From: Enterococcus sp. DIV0212c
GTDB lineage: Bacteria; Bacillota; Bacilli; Lactobacillales; Enterococcaceae
Direction of reading: 5' to 3'
Length of the DNA stretch: 64,000 bases
Assembly (NCBI RefSeq): GCF_017377505.1
Contig: NZ_JAFREN010000008.1
Span: 186,001 to 250,000 of the forward strand
Of this stretch, positions 1 to 10,326 are shown one piece after another. The notes beneath the pieces are model-generated. The model saw nothing but the letters and a program-made list of their open reading frames with translations. It did no database searches and was not told the origin of the DNA. Every line of letters begins with the position of its first letter. Position 1 is the first letter of the stretch. A program made the position numbers and the translations under genes.

Positions 1-140
1 TTTTCTTCCAGTTGTAAGCGACGGTATCTATTTCTTAATGCTACCGCAACTGATTTTTTGGCTGTTTCTTGTCCAATAATATATTCATCTAATTCTTTGA
101 CGATTTCTCTTGGTGTTTTATTTAGTTCGTTCATGGTCAT
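1..140 (-). CDS. hslU: ATP-dependent protease ATPase subunit HslU (ClpY), N-terminal fragment
   Basis: Only the first 46 codons lie in the window; the gene runs off the left edge. The residues seen (start [10 protein letters not shown], then [11 protein letters not shown]) match the N-terminus of the AAA+ unfoldase HslU, which feeds substrates into the HslV peptidase in the cytoplasm. I chose the ATG at 138-140 because a GGGGGA Shine-Dalgarno sits about 7 bases upstream; a second ATG two codons later is also possible. It starts 11 bases after the hslV stop, so the two are cotranscribed. In Bacillus and enterococci codY commonly follows, which would lie outside this window. Confidence 0.93.
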   Translation of the reverse strand, partial: MTMNELNKTPREIVKELDEYIIGQETAKKSVAVALRNRYRRLQLEE

Positions 141-151
141 TTGTCCCCCAT

Positions 152-700
152 TTATAATTCTTCTACAATAATATTATGATTTGTAAACACACAGATATCT
201 GCTGCAATATTCAAGGCGTTTTTAGCGATGTCTTTAGCCGACATTTCTTTGTCACCAAAGTGTTTCATTGCACGAGCGGCAGATAAAGCAAAATTTCCTC
301 CTGAACCAATTGCTAAGATACCATCATCTGGTGTGATTACTTCTCCTGTTCCAGAAACAAGTAACATCTCTTTTTTATTCATAACGATCAACATGGCTTC
401 TAATTTTTGCATCGACTGCTGGGTGCGCCATTCTTGTGCTAGTTCAACAGCAGCTCGAGTTAAGTTGCCATTATATTCATTTAATTTTCCTTCAAATTTT
501 TCTTCAAGTGTAAAGGCATCGGCTACACTTCCAGCAAAACCGACAACAACTTCGTCATTATAAATTCTACGAACCTTTTTTGCAGTACCTTTCATAACGA
601 CTGATTCGCCCATTGTTACCTGACCGTCACCAGCCATCGCGAATTTTCCGTCTTTTTCAACTGCACAAATTGTTGTTGAATGAAATTGTGATTCAACCAT
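152..700 (-). CDS. hslV: ATP-dependent protease peptidase subunit HslV (ClpQ)
   Basis: 182 residues, full length for the proteasome-like peptidase of the HslUV protease. The family signature [19 protein letters not shown] and [15 protein letters not shown] are all present. E. coli HslV exposes a catalytic Thr directly after Met1. Here the TT pair is residues 9-10, after MVESQFHS, as in the Bacillus homologue, whose N-terminal Ser is reported to be catalytic; Ser4 occupies the equivalent place. The ATG has a strong AGGAGG upstream. It lies between xerC (147 bases upstream) and hslU (11 bases downstream). Confidence 0.95.
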   Translation of the reverse strand: MVESQFHSTTICAVEKDGKFAMAGDGQVTMGESVVMKGTAKKVRRIYNDEVVVGFAGSVADAFTLEEKFEGKLNEYNGNLTRAAVELAQEWRTQQSMQKLEAMLIVMNKKEMLLVSGTGEVITPDDGILAIGSGGNFALSAARAMKHFGDKEMSAKDIAKNALNIAADICVFTNHNIIVEEL

Positions 701-847
701 TATAATTCCTCCTAATTTTAAAAGCTGTACAGGCTCGTTTGGCTCTGATAAGGAAATAGGAAAAATTGACTGTGACGTTCTTTGTCACATTCGATTTTAT
801 CTTTTTCCCAAAGAACAGACCTGTGAAGCTAATCAAAACATCACTCA

Positions 848-1747
848 TTATGCACGAGGATGAAATGTTCGATAATTTTTTTGTAAGCTTTCTTTCGTAA
901 CATGCGCATAAATCTGCGTCGTAGATAAATCTGAGTGTCCTAATAATTCTTGAACAGTCCGCATATCAGCGCCATTATTTAATAAATGAGTAGCAAATGT
1001 ATGTCGAAGCATATGTGGATGAATATCGCTGTTCAACGTACTTTTTTTGATCAGCTGATTTAATACATACTCAATTCCTGTTGGGGTTATCTGTTCACCG
1101 TGATGGTTAACAAAAACAAATGCATGTTCTTTATGATATTTTTCCATCAAAACAGTCCGACCATTTTCTAGATATTCTTTAAGGGCATCTTGTGCGAAGG
1201 AGCCAAAAGGCACGTAACGATCCTTGTTTCCTTTTCCATGAATAAGTAATACATTTGCAGAAAAATCGATCGATTGTAGAGTTAAGTTTGCACATTCACT
1301 CACACGAATTCCAGTACCATATAGAATTTCTAATAATGCTTGATTTCTCAAATCTAAAGGGCTAGAGCCTTTAGTACTGTCAAATAAAGCATCCATCTCC
1401 TTTTCGTAGAAAAAACGAGGGAGCCGCAATTGCTTTTTCTTCATGTGTACATAGGAAAAAGGATTTTCTTTGATTACTTCATTTTTAAGTAAAAATTGGT
1501 AGAAAGACCGTAAACTAGCGATTTTTCTGCTAATAGAATTTCGACTATATTTTTCATCATAAAGATAACTTAGGTACGTGCGGATGTCTAAATGATCAAC
1601 ACCTAAATAGTCAGCATTTCCAGTTTTTTTCAAAAATTTAAAGTAGTTAAGAATATCTTCTTTATATGCAATCTTAGTCTTTTCAGAATAACCACGCTCA
1701 ACGATCAGATATTGTAAGAATAGCTCTGGCCAGTTTTTCTCCTGCAT
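848..1747 (-). CDS. xerC: Tyrosine recombinase XerC
   Basis: 299 residues. The N-terminal SAM-like DNA-binding domain spans about 1-100 and the catalytic domain 110-299. The full active-site set is visible: R148 (GTGIRVSEC), K172 (HGKGNKDRY), H245/R248 (HPHMLRHTFATH), H271 (LLGHSDLSTTQ) and nucleophile Y280 (IYAHV). It resolves chromosome dimers at dif with XerD. The position upstream of hslVU is the conserved Firmicutes arrangement (codV in Bacillus), so this is the housekeeping enzyme and not a phage integrase. I moved the start to the ATG at 1745-1747 because GGAGGG lies 7 bases upstream; an in-frame ATG 15 codons earlier has no such site. Confidence 0.95.
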   Translation of the reverse strand: MQEKNWPELFLQYLIVERGYSEKTKIAYKEDILNYFKFLKKTGNADYLGVDHLDIRTYLSYLYDEKYSRNSISRKIASLRSFYQFLLKNEVIKENPFSYVHMKKKQLRLPRFFYEKEMDALFDSTKGSSPLDLRNQALLEILYGTGIRVSECANLTLQSIDFSANVLLIHGKGNKDRYVPFGSFAQDALKEYLENGRTVLMEKYHKEHAFVFVNHHGEQITPTGIEYVLNQLIKKSTLNSDIHPHMLRHTFATHLLNNGADMRTVQELLGHSDLSTTQIYAHVTKESLQKNYRTFHPRA

Positions 1748-1979
1748 ATTAGATCCCTCCGTTAATTTACAAAGTAACTTTAGCATAACCATTTTGAAAA
1801 AACAAACGAATTGTCAGAATTTAATCAATATTTTCAAATTTGGTAACAATTTATTCATATTTACCTTTAAAGATGTCCAAATTATAAGCGAAATTTAATC
1901 TATTTACTTTTTTTGTGAACGAAAAAAATGACTGAGATATAACTTTGTAAGTCATATCCCAATCACATATTATCGATTA
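1748..1979. other. Intergenic region xerC-trmFO
   Basis: 232 bases, very A+T rich. It holds the hairpin terminator of trmFO (1929-1966) and must carry the xerC promoter, but I could not pick convincing -35/-10 hexamers. Confidence 0.6.
1929..1966 (-). terminator. Intergenic hairpin repeat (family copy 1), terminator of trmFO
   Basis: Two 18-base arms (1929-1946 and 1949-1966) around a very short loop pair fully if G-U pairs are allowed on the minus strand, and a T-run follows on that strand. The core is a diverged copy of the GTGGGACATAACTC...GAGTTATGTCCCAC motif that recurs through the window. Confidence 0.8.
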
Positions 1980-3302
1980 TTATTTATTAGGTAAAAGGTT
2001 CAATTCTTGCGTCGCTTTTGCTAATGTTGTTAATGCTCTATCAGCAATCGCTTCATAACGTTCTTTTTTGTCACGAATTCTTTCAGGCATTTCAGGGAAT
2101 AAACCAAAATTAGCGTTCATTGGTTGGAAATGTTTGCCCTCTGCATGGGTAATGTAATACGCCATACTACCTAGTGCTGTTTCTCTTGGTAAAACGACTG
2201 GTTCTTCTCCTTTTGCTAAACGAGCGGCGTTCATACCGGCTAACAAGCCGCTTGCTGCGCTTTCTACATAGCCTTCAACACCTGTCATTTGACCAGCGAA
2301 GAATAAATTCTCTCTTTTTTGTGACTGATATGTTGGTTTTAATAATTCTGGGGAATTCATAAAGCTATTTCTATGCATAACGCCATAACGGACAAATTCA
2401 GCATTTTCTAGTCCTGGGATCATCTGGAATACTCGTTTTTGTTCGCCCCATTTTAAATGTGTTTGGAATCCAACTAAATTGTATAATGAAGCGGCTGCAT
2501 TATCTTGGCGTAACTGGATCACTGCATACGGACGTTTACCTGTTTTAGGATCTTCTAATCCGACTGGTTTCAATGGTCCAAATAACATCGTTTTGATTCC
2601 ACGTTTTGCCATCACTTCGATTGGCATACAGCCTTCAAAGAATTTCTCTTTTTCAAAAGATTTTAAAGGTGCAACTTCTGCAGAAATCAATGCTTCATAA
2701 AAAGCTTTGAACTCTTCTTCTGTCATTGGACAATTTATATAGGCTGCTTCGCCTTTATTATAACGTGATTTTAAGTAAACTTTATCCATATCAATCGTTG
2801 CTTTATCGACAATCGGCGCTGCGGCATCGTAGAAATAAAAGCCATCTGAACCATTGAATTCTTTGATTTGTTCGGCTAAAGATTCTGAGGTCAAAGGACC
2901 TGTTGCAATAATGACGATTCCATCAGGGATTGCAGTGATTTCTTCATTTTTTACCGTAATCAATGGATGGTTTTTAATTCTGTCAGTGATTTCTTGTGAA
3001 AATGTATCACGGTCGACCGCTAAAGCACCACCAGCTGGTACAGCCGTTTTGTCAGCACTGCTAATAATGATCGAATCTAGGCGACGCATTTCTTCTTTTA
3101 GCACACCAACTGCGTTAGTTAAGTTATTACCCCTTAATGAATTTGAACACACTAGCTCAGCAAAATTTTCTGTTTGATGTGCAGGTGTGTTTTTTACAGG
3201 GCGCATTTCATAAAGTGTCACGGGAACTCCCGCTTGTGCGACTTGCCAAGCAGCCTCACTGCCGGCTAAACCAGCTCCGATAACTGTTACAGAAGTAGTC
3301 AT
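1980..3302 (-). CDS. trmFO: tRNA (uracil-5-)-methyltransferase TrmFO, folate- and FAD-dependent
   Basis: 440 residues. It makes m5U54 (ribothymidine) in the T-loop of tRNA using methylenetetrahydrofolate. The N-terminal FAD-binding motif [10 protein letters not shown] spans residues 9-18, and the conserved cysteine of the [12 protein letters not shown] block is C52, matching the nucleophile region of the family. The C-terminal [18 protein letters not shown] dinucleotide-binding block is intact. The open frame extends 23 codons further upstream, but the start at 3300-3302 is preceded by GAGGAAA at proper spacing and begins directly with the Rossmann strand. It lies 72 bases downstream of topA. 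Confidence 0.95.
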   Translation of the reverse strand: MTTSVTVIGAGLAGSEAAWQVAQAGVPVTLYEMRPVKNTPAHQTENFAELVCSNSLRGNNLTNAVGVLKEEMRRLDSIIISSADKTAVPAGGALAVDRDTFSQEITDRIKNHPLITVKNEEITAIPDGIVIIATGPLTSESLAEQIKEFNGSDGFYFYDAAAPIVDKATIDMDKVYLKSRYNKGEAAYINCPMTEEEFKAFYEALISAEVAPLKSFEKEKFFEGCMPIEVMAKRGIKTMLFGPLKPVGLEDPKTGKRPYAVIQLRQDNAAASLYNLVGFQTHLKWGEQKRVFQMIPGLENAEFVRYGVMHRNSFMNSPELLKPTYQSQKRENLFFAGQMTGVEGYVESAASGLLAGMNAARLAKGEEPVVLPRETALGSMAYYITHAEGKHFQPMNANFGLFPEMPERIRDKKERYEAIADRALTTLAKATQELNLLPNK

Positions 3303-3374
3303 ATATTTCCTCTTTTCTTCAAAAAACCAACGGGATTTTCCGCTGGTTTTTAAATTTCTTCTTTTGATCAATAG

Positions 3375-5453
3375 TTATTTTTGAACGTTTTCTTCGTAGT
3401 CTCCATTAATACAGACCACTTGTTTACCACCTTTGACTTTTTTCTCAACGAGGTATTGTCCACATTTTGGACAAGGGCGCCCGATTGGTTTGTCCCAAGA
3501 AGTAAACTCACATTCTGGATAACGGCTACATCCGTAGAATAAGCGATTTTTTTTCGATTTACGTTCAATAACTTGTCCTTCTTTACAGACTGGACATGTT
3601 ACGCCTATTTCTTTGACTATTGCTTTAGTATTGCGACATTCAGGGAAGTTGCTACAAGCGTAAAATTTGCCGTATCGTCCCAATTTGATCACCATCGGAT
3701 GACCGCAAAGATCACAATCGAAACCAGCTGGTTCATCTTTGATCTGGATTTTTTCGATTTTTTCTTCTGCATTAGTCAGTTCTTTTTCGAATGGTCGGTA
3801 GAAACGGTCAACAACCTCAACCCATTTTTCTTTACCAACACCAATCTTATCTAAATCCCCTTCCATAGATGCTGTAAAATGAACATCTACAATTTGAGGG
3901 AAGAATTCAACGATCAACGAATTGACGATTTCGCCTAATTCAGTTGGCTCAAAACGTTTATTTGTTAATTTAACATAGTAACGTCGCTGAATTGTTTCTA
4001 AAGTTGGAGCATAAGTTGAAGGGCGTCCTACACCATTTTCCTCTAATGCACGAATCAATGTTGCTTCACTGAACCTTGCTGGTGGTTGAGTAAAGTGTTG
4101 TTTTGGTTCAATATCAAGTGCGTTGACTTTGTCGCCTTCAACTAAATCAGGCAAGATGTTTTCTTTATCTTCTTTGCCATCGTCACGACCTTCAACATAC
4201 ACTTGCATGAAGCCTTTAAATTTAACTTTAGCACCATTTGCGATGAAAATCACACCATTTTGCTCTAAAGTTACTTTCATTGTATCTAATACAGCTGGTG
4301 TCATTTGGCTGGCTACTAAACGAGACCAAATCAATGTATAAAGTTTTAATTGATCTTTATCCAAGTATTGTTTAATTTCGTTTGGTGCGCGCAATACGCT
4401 AGACGGACGAATCGCTTCATGGGCATCTTGAGCTCCTTGCGCATTTTTCACTTTGCGTCCACCATGAGCAGAAAATTCACTGCCATATGTTTTTTCAATA
4501 TATTCAGCTACTTCTGCCTTAGCTGAATCTGCTATTCTGGTAGAATCTGTACGCATATAGGTAATTAAACCTACGGTACCCTGTTTACCTAAAGCAATTC
4601 CCTCATATAGCTGTTGAGCGACCATCATGGTTTTTCGTGTTCTGAAATTTAATTTTCTAGCAGCTTCTTGTTGTAAACTACTTGTCGTAAAAGGTAATGC
4701 AGGATTTCGTTTGCGTTCTTTTTTCTCGACTTTTGTTACATCATATTCTTTTCCATTGATGCGTGTTGTGACTTCTTTTACAGCCTCAGCATTCGGTAAT
4801 TTTTTCTTTTTACCGTCTAGGCCCCAGAAGTTAGCTTTAAATTTTTTCTTAGCTTTCTGGAAATTACCATCGATACTCCAGTATTCTTCAGGAATAAATT
4901 TTCGAATATCGTTTTCACGGTCGATAATAATTTTAAGTGCCACAGATTGTACTCGACCTGCACTCAATCCTTTTTTGACTTTTCTCCATAGAATTGGACT
5001 TAGTGAATAACCAACTAAGCGGTCTAAAATACGACGAGCTTGTTGTGCGTCAACTAAATCTAGGTTGATAGTACGAGGCTCTTTAAAAGCAGCTTTTACT
5101 GCTTCCTTTGTAATCTCATTAAATACAACACGATTTTTATCATTTAAATCCAAGCCAAGAAGGAAAGACAAATGCCAAGCAATGGCCTCTCCTTCTCGGT
5201 CCGGATCGGCTGCGAGATAAACTTTTTCAGCTTTTTTGGCAGCTGTTTTCAAACTTTTGATAACATCACCCTTACCTCGAATAGAGATATAGTGAGGCTC
5301 GTAATTATTTTCAGTATCGACACCCATTTTACTTTTGGGTAAATCGCGAATGTGCCCAACGCTGGCAACAACCTTGTAGTTTTTTCCTAAATATTTTTCA
5401 ATCGTTTTGGCTTTAGCAGGTGATTCCACAATAACTAGATATTTATACGCCAT
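3375..5453 (-). CDS. topA: DNA topoisomerase I (type IA)
   Basis: 692 residues. It relaxes negative supercoils through a 5'-phosphotyrosine intermediate. The TOPRIM domain is at 1-120, with E10 in VESPAKAKT and the acidic DPDREGEAI at 83-91. The nucleophile is Y299 in [10 protein letters not shown]. The C-terminus carries zinc-ribbon modules: one begins CDLCGHP and ends YACSNFPEC, a second begins CPVCKEG and ends YGCSRYPEC. The third (CPKCGQ...CINGDYEE) has only three cysteines, with Gly at the usual fourth position. It lies between dprA and trmFO, all read leftwards. An AGGAG precedes the ATG. Confidence 0.96.
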   Translation of the reverse strand: MAYKYLVIVESPAKAKTIEKYLGKNYKVVASVGHIRDLPKSKMGVDTENNYEPHYISIRGKGDVIKSLKTAAKKAEKVYLAADPDREGEAIAWHLSFLLGLDLNDKNRVVFNEITKEAVKAAFKEPRTINLDLVDAQQARRILDRLVGYSLSPILWRKVKKGLSAGRVQSVALKIIIDRENDIRKFIPEEYWSIDGNFQKAKKKFKANFWGLDGKKKKLPNAEAVKEVTTRINGKEYDVTKVEKKERKRNPALPFTTSSLQQEAARKLNFRTRKTMMVAQQLYEGIALGKQGTVGLITYMRTDSTRIADSAKAEVAEYIEKTYGSEFSAHGGRKVKNAQGAQDAHEAIRPSSVLRAPNEIKQYLDKDQLKLYTLIWSRLVASQMTPAVLDTMKVTLEQNGVIFIANGAKVKFKGFMQVYVEGRDDGKEDKENILPDLVEGDKVNALDIEPKQHFTQPPARFSEATLIRALEENGVGRPSTYAPTLETIQRRYYVKLTNKRFEPTELGEIVNSLIVEFFPQIVDVHFTASMEGDLDKIGVGKEKWVEVVDRFYRPFEKELTNAEEKIEKIQIKDEPAGFDCDLCGHPMVIKLGRYGKFYACSNFPECRNTKAIVKEIGVTCPVCKEGQVIERKSKKNRLFYGCSRYPECEFTSWDKPIGRPCPKCGQYLVEKKVKGGKQVVCINGDYEENVQK

Positions 5454-5573
5454 TCAACGTGTGGCTCCTTTCGGTTTTTGTGTTTCTTCTATTATATATA
5501 TCAAAATGTAGAGAACTCACAAATCGTACTTCATCATATCTATTCATCACAGGTTTGTCAAGGATTGATGTAA

Positions 5574-6455
5574 TTAATTCGAAAAAAACTGAATTTCTTC
5601 TAAAATATCTTGAGGGCAAGTTGTACATTTTGCCCCTTCTTGAATAAGTCCGTGACACCCATCAGATTTAGCGTCAAATAGATTGCCAGGCACAGCAAAA
5701 ATTTCACGTCCATACTCTAAAGCAGCTTGTGCAGTAATCAAAGAACCACTCTTTTTTCGTGCTTCAATGACACAAGTTCCTAATGACATACCTGCGATGA
5801 TTCGATTTCTCATCGGAAAATGAAATTTTCTAGGTCCGATGCCGTTGGGATATTCACTGATAACAAGCTGTTCTTCCATCATCTTCCGCTGAATATGAGC
5901 TGTTTCTTTAGGATAACAAACATCCAGACCTGTGCCAATCACGCCAATAGTATTTCCAGAATTTTGCATCGTTACTTGGTGACTAATGCTATCAATTCCT
6001 TTGGCTAAGCCACTAACAATAGTAATATCATTACAGACTATTTCAGGAATTAGCTGCCGCACAACATTTATTCCGTAGACAGAAGCAGCTCTCGCTCCTA
6101 TAAAAGCTAAACAGTTATTTTTAAGAAAATCGACATTTCCTTTATAAAATAATAGCACCGGGCAATTATATATTTGTTTTAAATAGTGGGGATAAACCGG
6201 GTCTAAAATTGTAATGAATTGATGTGCGCTTTGATATTCTTTTAATTCTTCTGAATCATTAGTCCAGCGATCCCATGATTCAGAAAATAATTTTTGATAT
6301 GTTGTAATTCCAGCTATTTGGATAATTTCTTCTTTTGAAAAATCTGTGCTGTTATTGTACTTCATTGAAAAATCTAGCGCCTTCAAAATCCCTAAATTTC
6401 CTATACCGTTACATACAACTAATTTAAATAATAATGCTCTCTGTTCTTCTTCCAT
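5574..6455 (-). CDS. dprA: DNA processing protein DprA (Smf)
   Basis: 293 residues. It is the single-stranded DNA-binding RecA loader of natural transformation. Rossmann-type features are present: AFIGARAASVYG, VSGLAKGIDSISH, GVIGTGLDVCYP, FHFPMRNRIIAG, GSLITAQAALEYGREIFAVPG. The start at 6453-6455 is chosen because AAGAAGG sits 7 bases upstream; the upstream in-frame ATG overlaps that site. No C-terminal winged helix is visible. Enterococci usually keep dprA without proven competence, so the role here may be recombination. It is downstream of rnhB and upstream of topA. Confidence 0.94.
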   Translation of the reverse strand: MEEEQRALLFKLVVCNGIGNLGILKALDFSMKYNNSTDFSKEEIIQIAGITTYQKLFSESWDRWTNDSEELKEYQSAHQFITILDPVYPHYLKQIYNCPVLLFYKGNVDFLKNNCLAFIGARAASVYGINVVRQLIPEIVCNDITIVSGLAKGIDSISHQVTMQNSGNTIGVIGTGLDVCYPKETAHIQRKMMEEQLVISEYPNGIGPRKFHFPMRNRIIAGMSLGTCVIEARKKSGSLITAQAALEYGREIFAVPGNLFDAKSDGCHGLIQEGAKCTTCPQDILEEIQFFSN

Positions 6456-6522
6456 AAAAAAACCTTCTTTCACAAATACTTGTTATAATAAGTATCCGCA
6501 AAAAAAGGTGCTTTTTATTTTT

Positions 6523-7290
6523 TTAACACATATCTTTAATAGGAGCGAATGTTTTTCTGTGAATCGTGCATATCCCTTGTTGCTCTAAGCCGTGTAAATG
6601 CTCTTTTGTACCATAACCAGCATTGTTTTCAAAACCGTAACCAGGATACATTTTAGCATAATCCTCCATTAATCGGTCACGAACAACTTTAGCGATGATA
6701 CTTGCAGCAGCAATCGAGATAGAACGAGCATCCCCCTTGATAATACTTTCTTGAGGGATATTAACGTCTAACTTCATTGCATCAATCAATAAATAATCAG
6801 GAACAAAACAAAGATCTTCTAAGGCTATTCCCATAGCTAATTTTGACGCTTGATAAATATTTATTTTGTCGATCATATTGTGATCGACCATCCCAATGCC
6901 AATCGAGATTGCTTGATTTTGAATCTCATCGTAAAGCTCATTTCTTTTTTTAGCAGATAATTTTTTAGAATCATTTACCCCTAAAAGTTGAAAATCTTCT
7001 GGCAAAATCACTGCTGCAGCAACAACTGGTCCTGCAAGCGGCCCTCGCCCTACTTCATCGATACCTACAATTAACCGATGTCCATTGCTCCGTGCATGTT
7101 TTTCAAATTCTTGCATTTCTTCAAACAAGGCTAACTCTTTTTCATGACGCTGAAGTCTTCTATCCCATTGAGCAAGAGCTTGCTGCACGCCGCTACGTTC
7201 ATCTGTTTGCCATTGTTTGATTCGCTCGTCATTTCGATTATTGACAGTTGCTAGTGTGGCTTTGATTTGCTGGATTGATTCAGTTTTCAT
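6523..7290 (-). CDS. rnhB: Ribonuclease HII
   Basis: 255 residues. It incises RNA:DNA hybrids 5' of ribonucleotides in DNA, starting ribonucleotide excision repair and primer removal. The catalytic block VGIDEVGRGPLAGPVV gives D78 and E79; DSKKLSAKKR, a further acidic LLIDAMK and the substrate-binding SIAAASIIAKVVRD follow. A roughly 70-residue N-terminal extension with a basic, helical look precedes the catalytic fold, as in Bacillus RnhB. AGGAG lies 8 bases before the ATG. The first 11 bases overlap the end of rbgA, showing translational coupling. Confidence 0.95.
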   Translation of the reverse strand: MKTESIQQIKATLATVNNRNDERIKQWQTDERSGVQQALAQWDRRLQRHEKELALFEEMQEFEKHARSNGHRLIVGIDEVGRGPLAGPVVAAAVILPEDFQLLGVNDSKKLSAKKRNELYDEIQNQAISIGIGMVDHNMIDKINIYQASKLAMGIALEDLCFVPDYLLIDAMKLDVNIPQESIIKGDARSISIAAASIIAKVVRDRLMEDYAKMYPGYGFENNAGYGTKEHLHGLEQQGICTIHRKTFAPIKDMC

Positions 7291-8143
7291 CTTTCGTAGC
7301 TCCTAATTCTTCCCAACGATCTAATGTATATGGCCCTAATTTGCTACTGCGGATTTCTTGGATAATCATTTCACTTGCACGATCATAATCATCACGAAAT
7401 CCTCGTTTTTGACTGATTAGCATCAAAAGTTCGGCAGCAGGCAAACCTGTCTCTTCTTCTGTTAAATTATAGCGCTCAACCAGCCGCTGAGGATAGAAAT
7501 GTGAAAAAAATGATAAGCCATAAATAGCTAAATCATCCAAATGAAGCAATTGATCTTTAATTGCTCCAGTTAGCGCTAATTTTTTACCGATTTCCTGATC
7601 TTCAAACTTAGGCCATAAAATCCCCGGTGTGTCAAGCAATTCTAGATCTGTACCAGAACGCAACCATTGTTGCCCTTTAGTCACGCCAGGTTTGTTTCCT
7701 GTTTGCGCAATTTTTTTCCCGACTAAACGGTTCATCAACGTTGATTTTCCTACGTTCGGAATACCGATACACATTGCTCGGATAGCACGAGGTTTCAGTC
7801 CTTTTGAACGTTCACGTTCAAGCTTTTCTGCTAATGCTTTTTTCGCTTCAGGGACAATTTTATTAATGCCTTTGTTTTGCTGCGCATTGATGACTAAAGT
7901 GTGATAGCCTTTTTGCTGAAAGTAGCTTTGCCATTTCTGGTTTTGATCTTTATCAGCTAAGTCCCCTTTATTTAATAAAATCAAACGTGGTTTTTGTTGT
8001 ACAATTTGGTCCATCATCGGATTTCTAGATGAAAGCGGTAATCTAGCATCTATCAATTCAAAAACGATGTCAACATATTTTATTTTTTCTGATACTTCTC
8101 TTCTGGCTTTCGCCATGTGTCCTGGAAACCATTGTATTGTCAT
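7280..8143 (-). CDS. rbgA: Ribosome biogenesis GTPase RbgA (YlqF)
   Basis: 287 residues. It is a circularly permuted GTPase needed for late 50S assembly. The motif order confirms permutation: G4 NKGD at 58-61 precedes G1 GIPNVGKST at 127-135 and G3 DTPG at 171-174. The C-terminal helical domain runs from about 200. It starts 8 bases after the lepB stop and overlaps rnhB by 11 bases, so lepB-rbgA-rnhB form one unit. Confidence 0.95.
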   Translation of the reverse strand: MTIQWFPGHMAKARREVSEKIKYVDIVFELIDARLPLSSRNPMMDQIVQQKPRLILLNKGDLADKDQNQKWQSYFQQKGYHTLVINAQQNKGINKIVPEAKKALAEKLERERSKGLKPRAIRAMCIGIPNVGKSTLMNRLVGKKIAQTGNKPGVTKGQQWLRSGTDLELLDTPGILWPKFEDQEIGKKLALTGAIKDQLLHLDDLAIYGLSFFSHFYPQRLVERYNLTEEETGLPAAELLMLISQKRGFRDDYDRASEMIIQEIRSSKLGPYTLDRWEELGATKDEN

Positions 8144-8151
8144 CTTATCAC

Positions 8152-8706
8152 CTATCTTGGTATAAATTTCATATGAGTTATTGGGTAGTATACAAATTGT
8201 GCTTTTCCTAATATATATTTGCTTTCAACAGCGCCAAAAGAACGGCTGTCTTTAGACATTCGCCGATTATCCCCTAATACAAAGTAACTATCTTTGGGCA
8301 ATACATCTAGTGTAGTAAGATCGGTCAAATTAAAATTAGTTGTGTAAGGAGCAGTTTCGTGGTCTTTCTTTAAATTTTTCTCTAAGAATGGTTCTTCGAT
8401 GGGTTTTTCATTAATATAAAGCTGGTCATTTTCGTATCTAATCGCTTCTCCTGGCAGACCTATTACTCGTTTAATATAAATCGCGCCATTGGGCAACTTG
8501 AAAACAACAACATCAAACCGCTTGATTGATGAAAATTTTTCCATCATGATCATATCACCTTGACTCAGCGTTTTTTCCATTGAATTTCCGTCTACAGGGA
8601 CAGGGATCAGAATAAAACCTCTTAGTATAAACAATAACACTAAAGAAGGAACGAGTAATTTCATGAAAAAAATAAAATACCCAATATATGATTTCTGTTT
8701 TTCCAC
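8152..8706 (-). CDS. lepB: Type I signal peptidase
   Basis: 184 residues, typical of short Gram-positive signal peptidases. One transmembrane anchor (about 10-35) is followed by the S26 catalytic domain. The Ser/Lys dyad is S42 in VDGNSMEKTL and K79 in AIYIKRVIGLPGE; box E GDNRRMSKDSR is present. It cleaves signal peptides on the outer membrane face. The start codon is GTG (8704-8706) with AGGGAGA about 8 bases upstream. A second paralogue elsewhere would be usual in enterococci. Confidence 0.93.
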   Translation of the reverse strand: MEKQKSYIGYFIFFMKLLVPSLVLLFILRGFILIPVPVDGNSMEKTLSQGDMIMMEKFSSIKRFDVVVFKLPNGAIYIKRVIGLPGEAIRYENDQLYINEKPIEEPFLEKNLKKDHETAPYTTNFNLTDLTTLDVLPKDSYFVLGDNRRMSKDSRSFGAVESKYILGKAQFVYYPITHMKFIPR

Positions 8707-8831
8707 TCTTTTTCTCTCCCTTTCTCTTGCTGGTTCTATTATAAAGGAAAAACACTAGAAAAAGCGACTAATTTAAAGGAAAAGTTGAACTGTCTAAATT
8801 ATAATAAAAAATGAGTTTTAGATAACGTTCT

Positions 8832-10274
8832 TTATTTTTTCTCTTCTTTTTGAAGTTCTTTAATACCAGAATCATACGCTTGATCATTATCTTTAATTTT
8901 TTTACCAATTGCAGACTCGATCGCTGTAGCTGTTTCGTTATCCACTTCTCCAGTAACTGGTAATTTGTTGTCTGTTTGTATAGCACTGACAGCGGCTTTT
9001 GTTTGCTCTGAAAAATCAGAGCTCTCTGCGTCAACTTCATAGCCTAGGGCGCTCAGTAATGCATTGATATTTTTAACAACAGCTGAAGAATCGCCTGTTT
9101 TTAGTGTTTTGTCTCTAGAAATTGGAGATAAGTATGCATAATCAGGGTAATCCGCTTTGATTGTTGGTTCTAAGCCTTTTTCATGAATCCATTGGCCTTT
9201 AGGTGTCAACCATTTTAACACAGTTAACTTGATTTCACTTTTATCATTTAGATTTTTGACTGTCTGAACTGTTCCTTTGCCAAAAGTTTTGGTTCCAATA
9301 ATTTTTTTGTTCCCTGATTCCTTCAAAGCAGCAGCAAAAATTTCGGACGCACTAGCACTGCCTTCGTCGACTAGAACAACGGTAGGTTCAGTGACTTTAA
9401 ACCCACCATCTAAGTTGCTTGATGCCGTTTCTTCGCTTATATTACCGTTTTTGTCTTCGAATTTAATGATTGTTTTTCCATCTTTCAGGAACATACTGGC
9501 CATTTGTTCGACTTGATTTAGTAATCCGCCTGGATTTTGGCGTAAATCAATCACAAAAGAAGTCGCTCCGTCTTTTCTAAGATTTTTGATTGTATCTTGG
9601 AGTTCTTTGTATGTATTTGCTCCAAAAGAAGTAATTTTGATCGATCCAATCGAAGAATTATTTTTATCTAATTCACCTTTGACTGTTTCAATTGGTATTG
9701 TGTCACGAGTAAGTTTCAGTTCAAATGTTTCTTTACCACGTGCGATCGTCAAACGAACTTCTGTTCCTTTTTTTCCACGGATTTTACTAACTACTTCAGA
9801 AAGTGTCTTCCCTTGTGTTTCTTCGTCATCTACTTTTATGATGGTATCATTGGTTTTTATACCCGCTTTAGCTGCTGGAGAGCCATCAATTGGAGCTTGA
9901 GCAACAGTTGGAAGTTCCTCTTTCATCGTCATAGTTGCACCAATTCCTTCAAAGCTGCCGGCTAGACTTTGATCTAGCTCATCTGCTTCTGGTTCGTTCA
10001 AGTAGCTGGAATAAGGATCATCTAGTGCTTCGGTCATACCTTTTAGCGCTCCGTCAACTAGTTTTTTTTCATCGACTTTCCCTACATAATTAGTGACGAT
10101 TTCATTATATAAATTATCGACTTTTTTTAAATCGCTATTTTGAGTTGGGCTGTTCGCAAGGTGATTTTTATATAATTGGTTAAAATAAATATAACAGCTG
10201 CCGCCTGCCAGAAAAGCAACGCAAACAATAGAAATAATGTATTGATAAAAAGGCACTTGTCGTTTATTTTTCAT
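8832..10274 (-). CDS. S41 family carboxy-terminal processing protease with peptidoglycan-binding domain
   Basis: 480 residues. An N-terminal membrane anchor lies at about 10-30. It is followed by a PDZ domain (about 95-190, beginning near FEGIGATM), the S41 protease core and a C-terminal peptidoglycan-binding domain (about 395-455). The catalytic set resembles CtpB of Bacillus: Ser about 308 in VDEGSASASEI, K333 in TKTFGKGTVQ and Q337. It is expected to act outside the membrane, trimming C-termini of exported proteins. The gene stands alone between the yozE terminator and lepB. CtpA/CtpB naming in enterococci is not consistent, so I give no symbol. Confidence 0.92.
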   Translation of the reverse strand: MKNKRQVPFYQYIISIVCVAFLAGGSCYIYFNQLYKNHLANSPTQNSDLKKVDNLYNEIVTNYVGKVDEKKLVDGALKGMTEALDDPYSSYLNEPEADELDQSLAGSFEGIGATMTMKEELPTVAQAPIDGSPAAKAGIKTNDTIIKVDDEETQGKTLSEVVSKIRGKKGTEVRLTIARGKETFELKLTRDTIPIETVKGELDKNNSSIGSIKITSFGANTYKELQDTIKNLRKDGATSFVIDLRQNPGGLLNQVEQMASMFLKDGKTIIKFEDKNGNISEETASSNLDGGFKVTEPTVVLVDEGSASASEIFAAALKESGNKKIIGTKTFGKGTVQTVKNLNDKSEIKLTVLKWLTPKGQWIHEKGLEPTIKADYPDYAYLSPISRDKTLKTGDSSAVVKNINALLSALGYEVDAESSDFSEQTKAAVSAIQTDNKLPVTGEVDNETATAIESAIGKKIKDNDQAYDSGIKELQKEEKK

Positions 10275-10326
10275 ATAGTCATCTCTTTCTGTAAAATTAT
10301 CATTTCATGTTTTCCAGTTTACCATG

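Noticed and set aside
771..789. TGTGAC/GTCACA repeat between xerC and hslV as a regulator site
   Set aside because: Only 6 bp with no match to a known operator in this group; may be a minor leader hairpin.
848..1747. Tyrosine recombinase as a phage or integron integrase
   Set aside because: It has the XerC length and motifs and sits in the conserved hslVU block; no phage or att signals are near.
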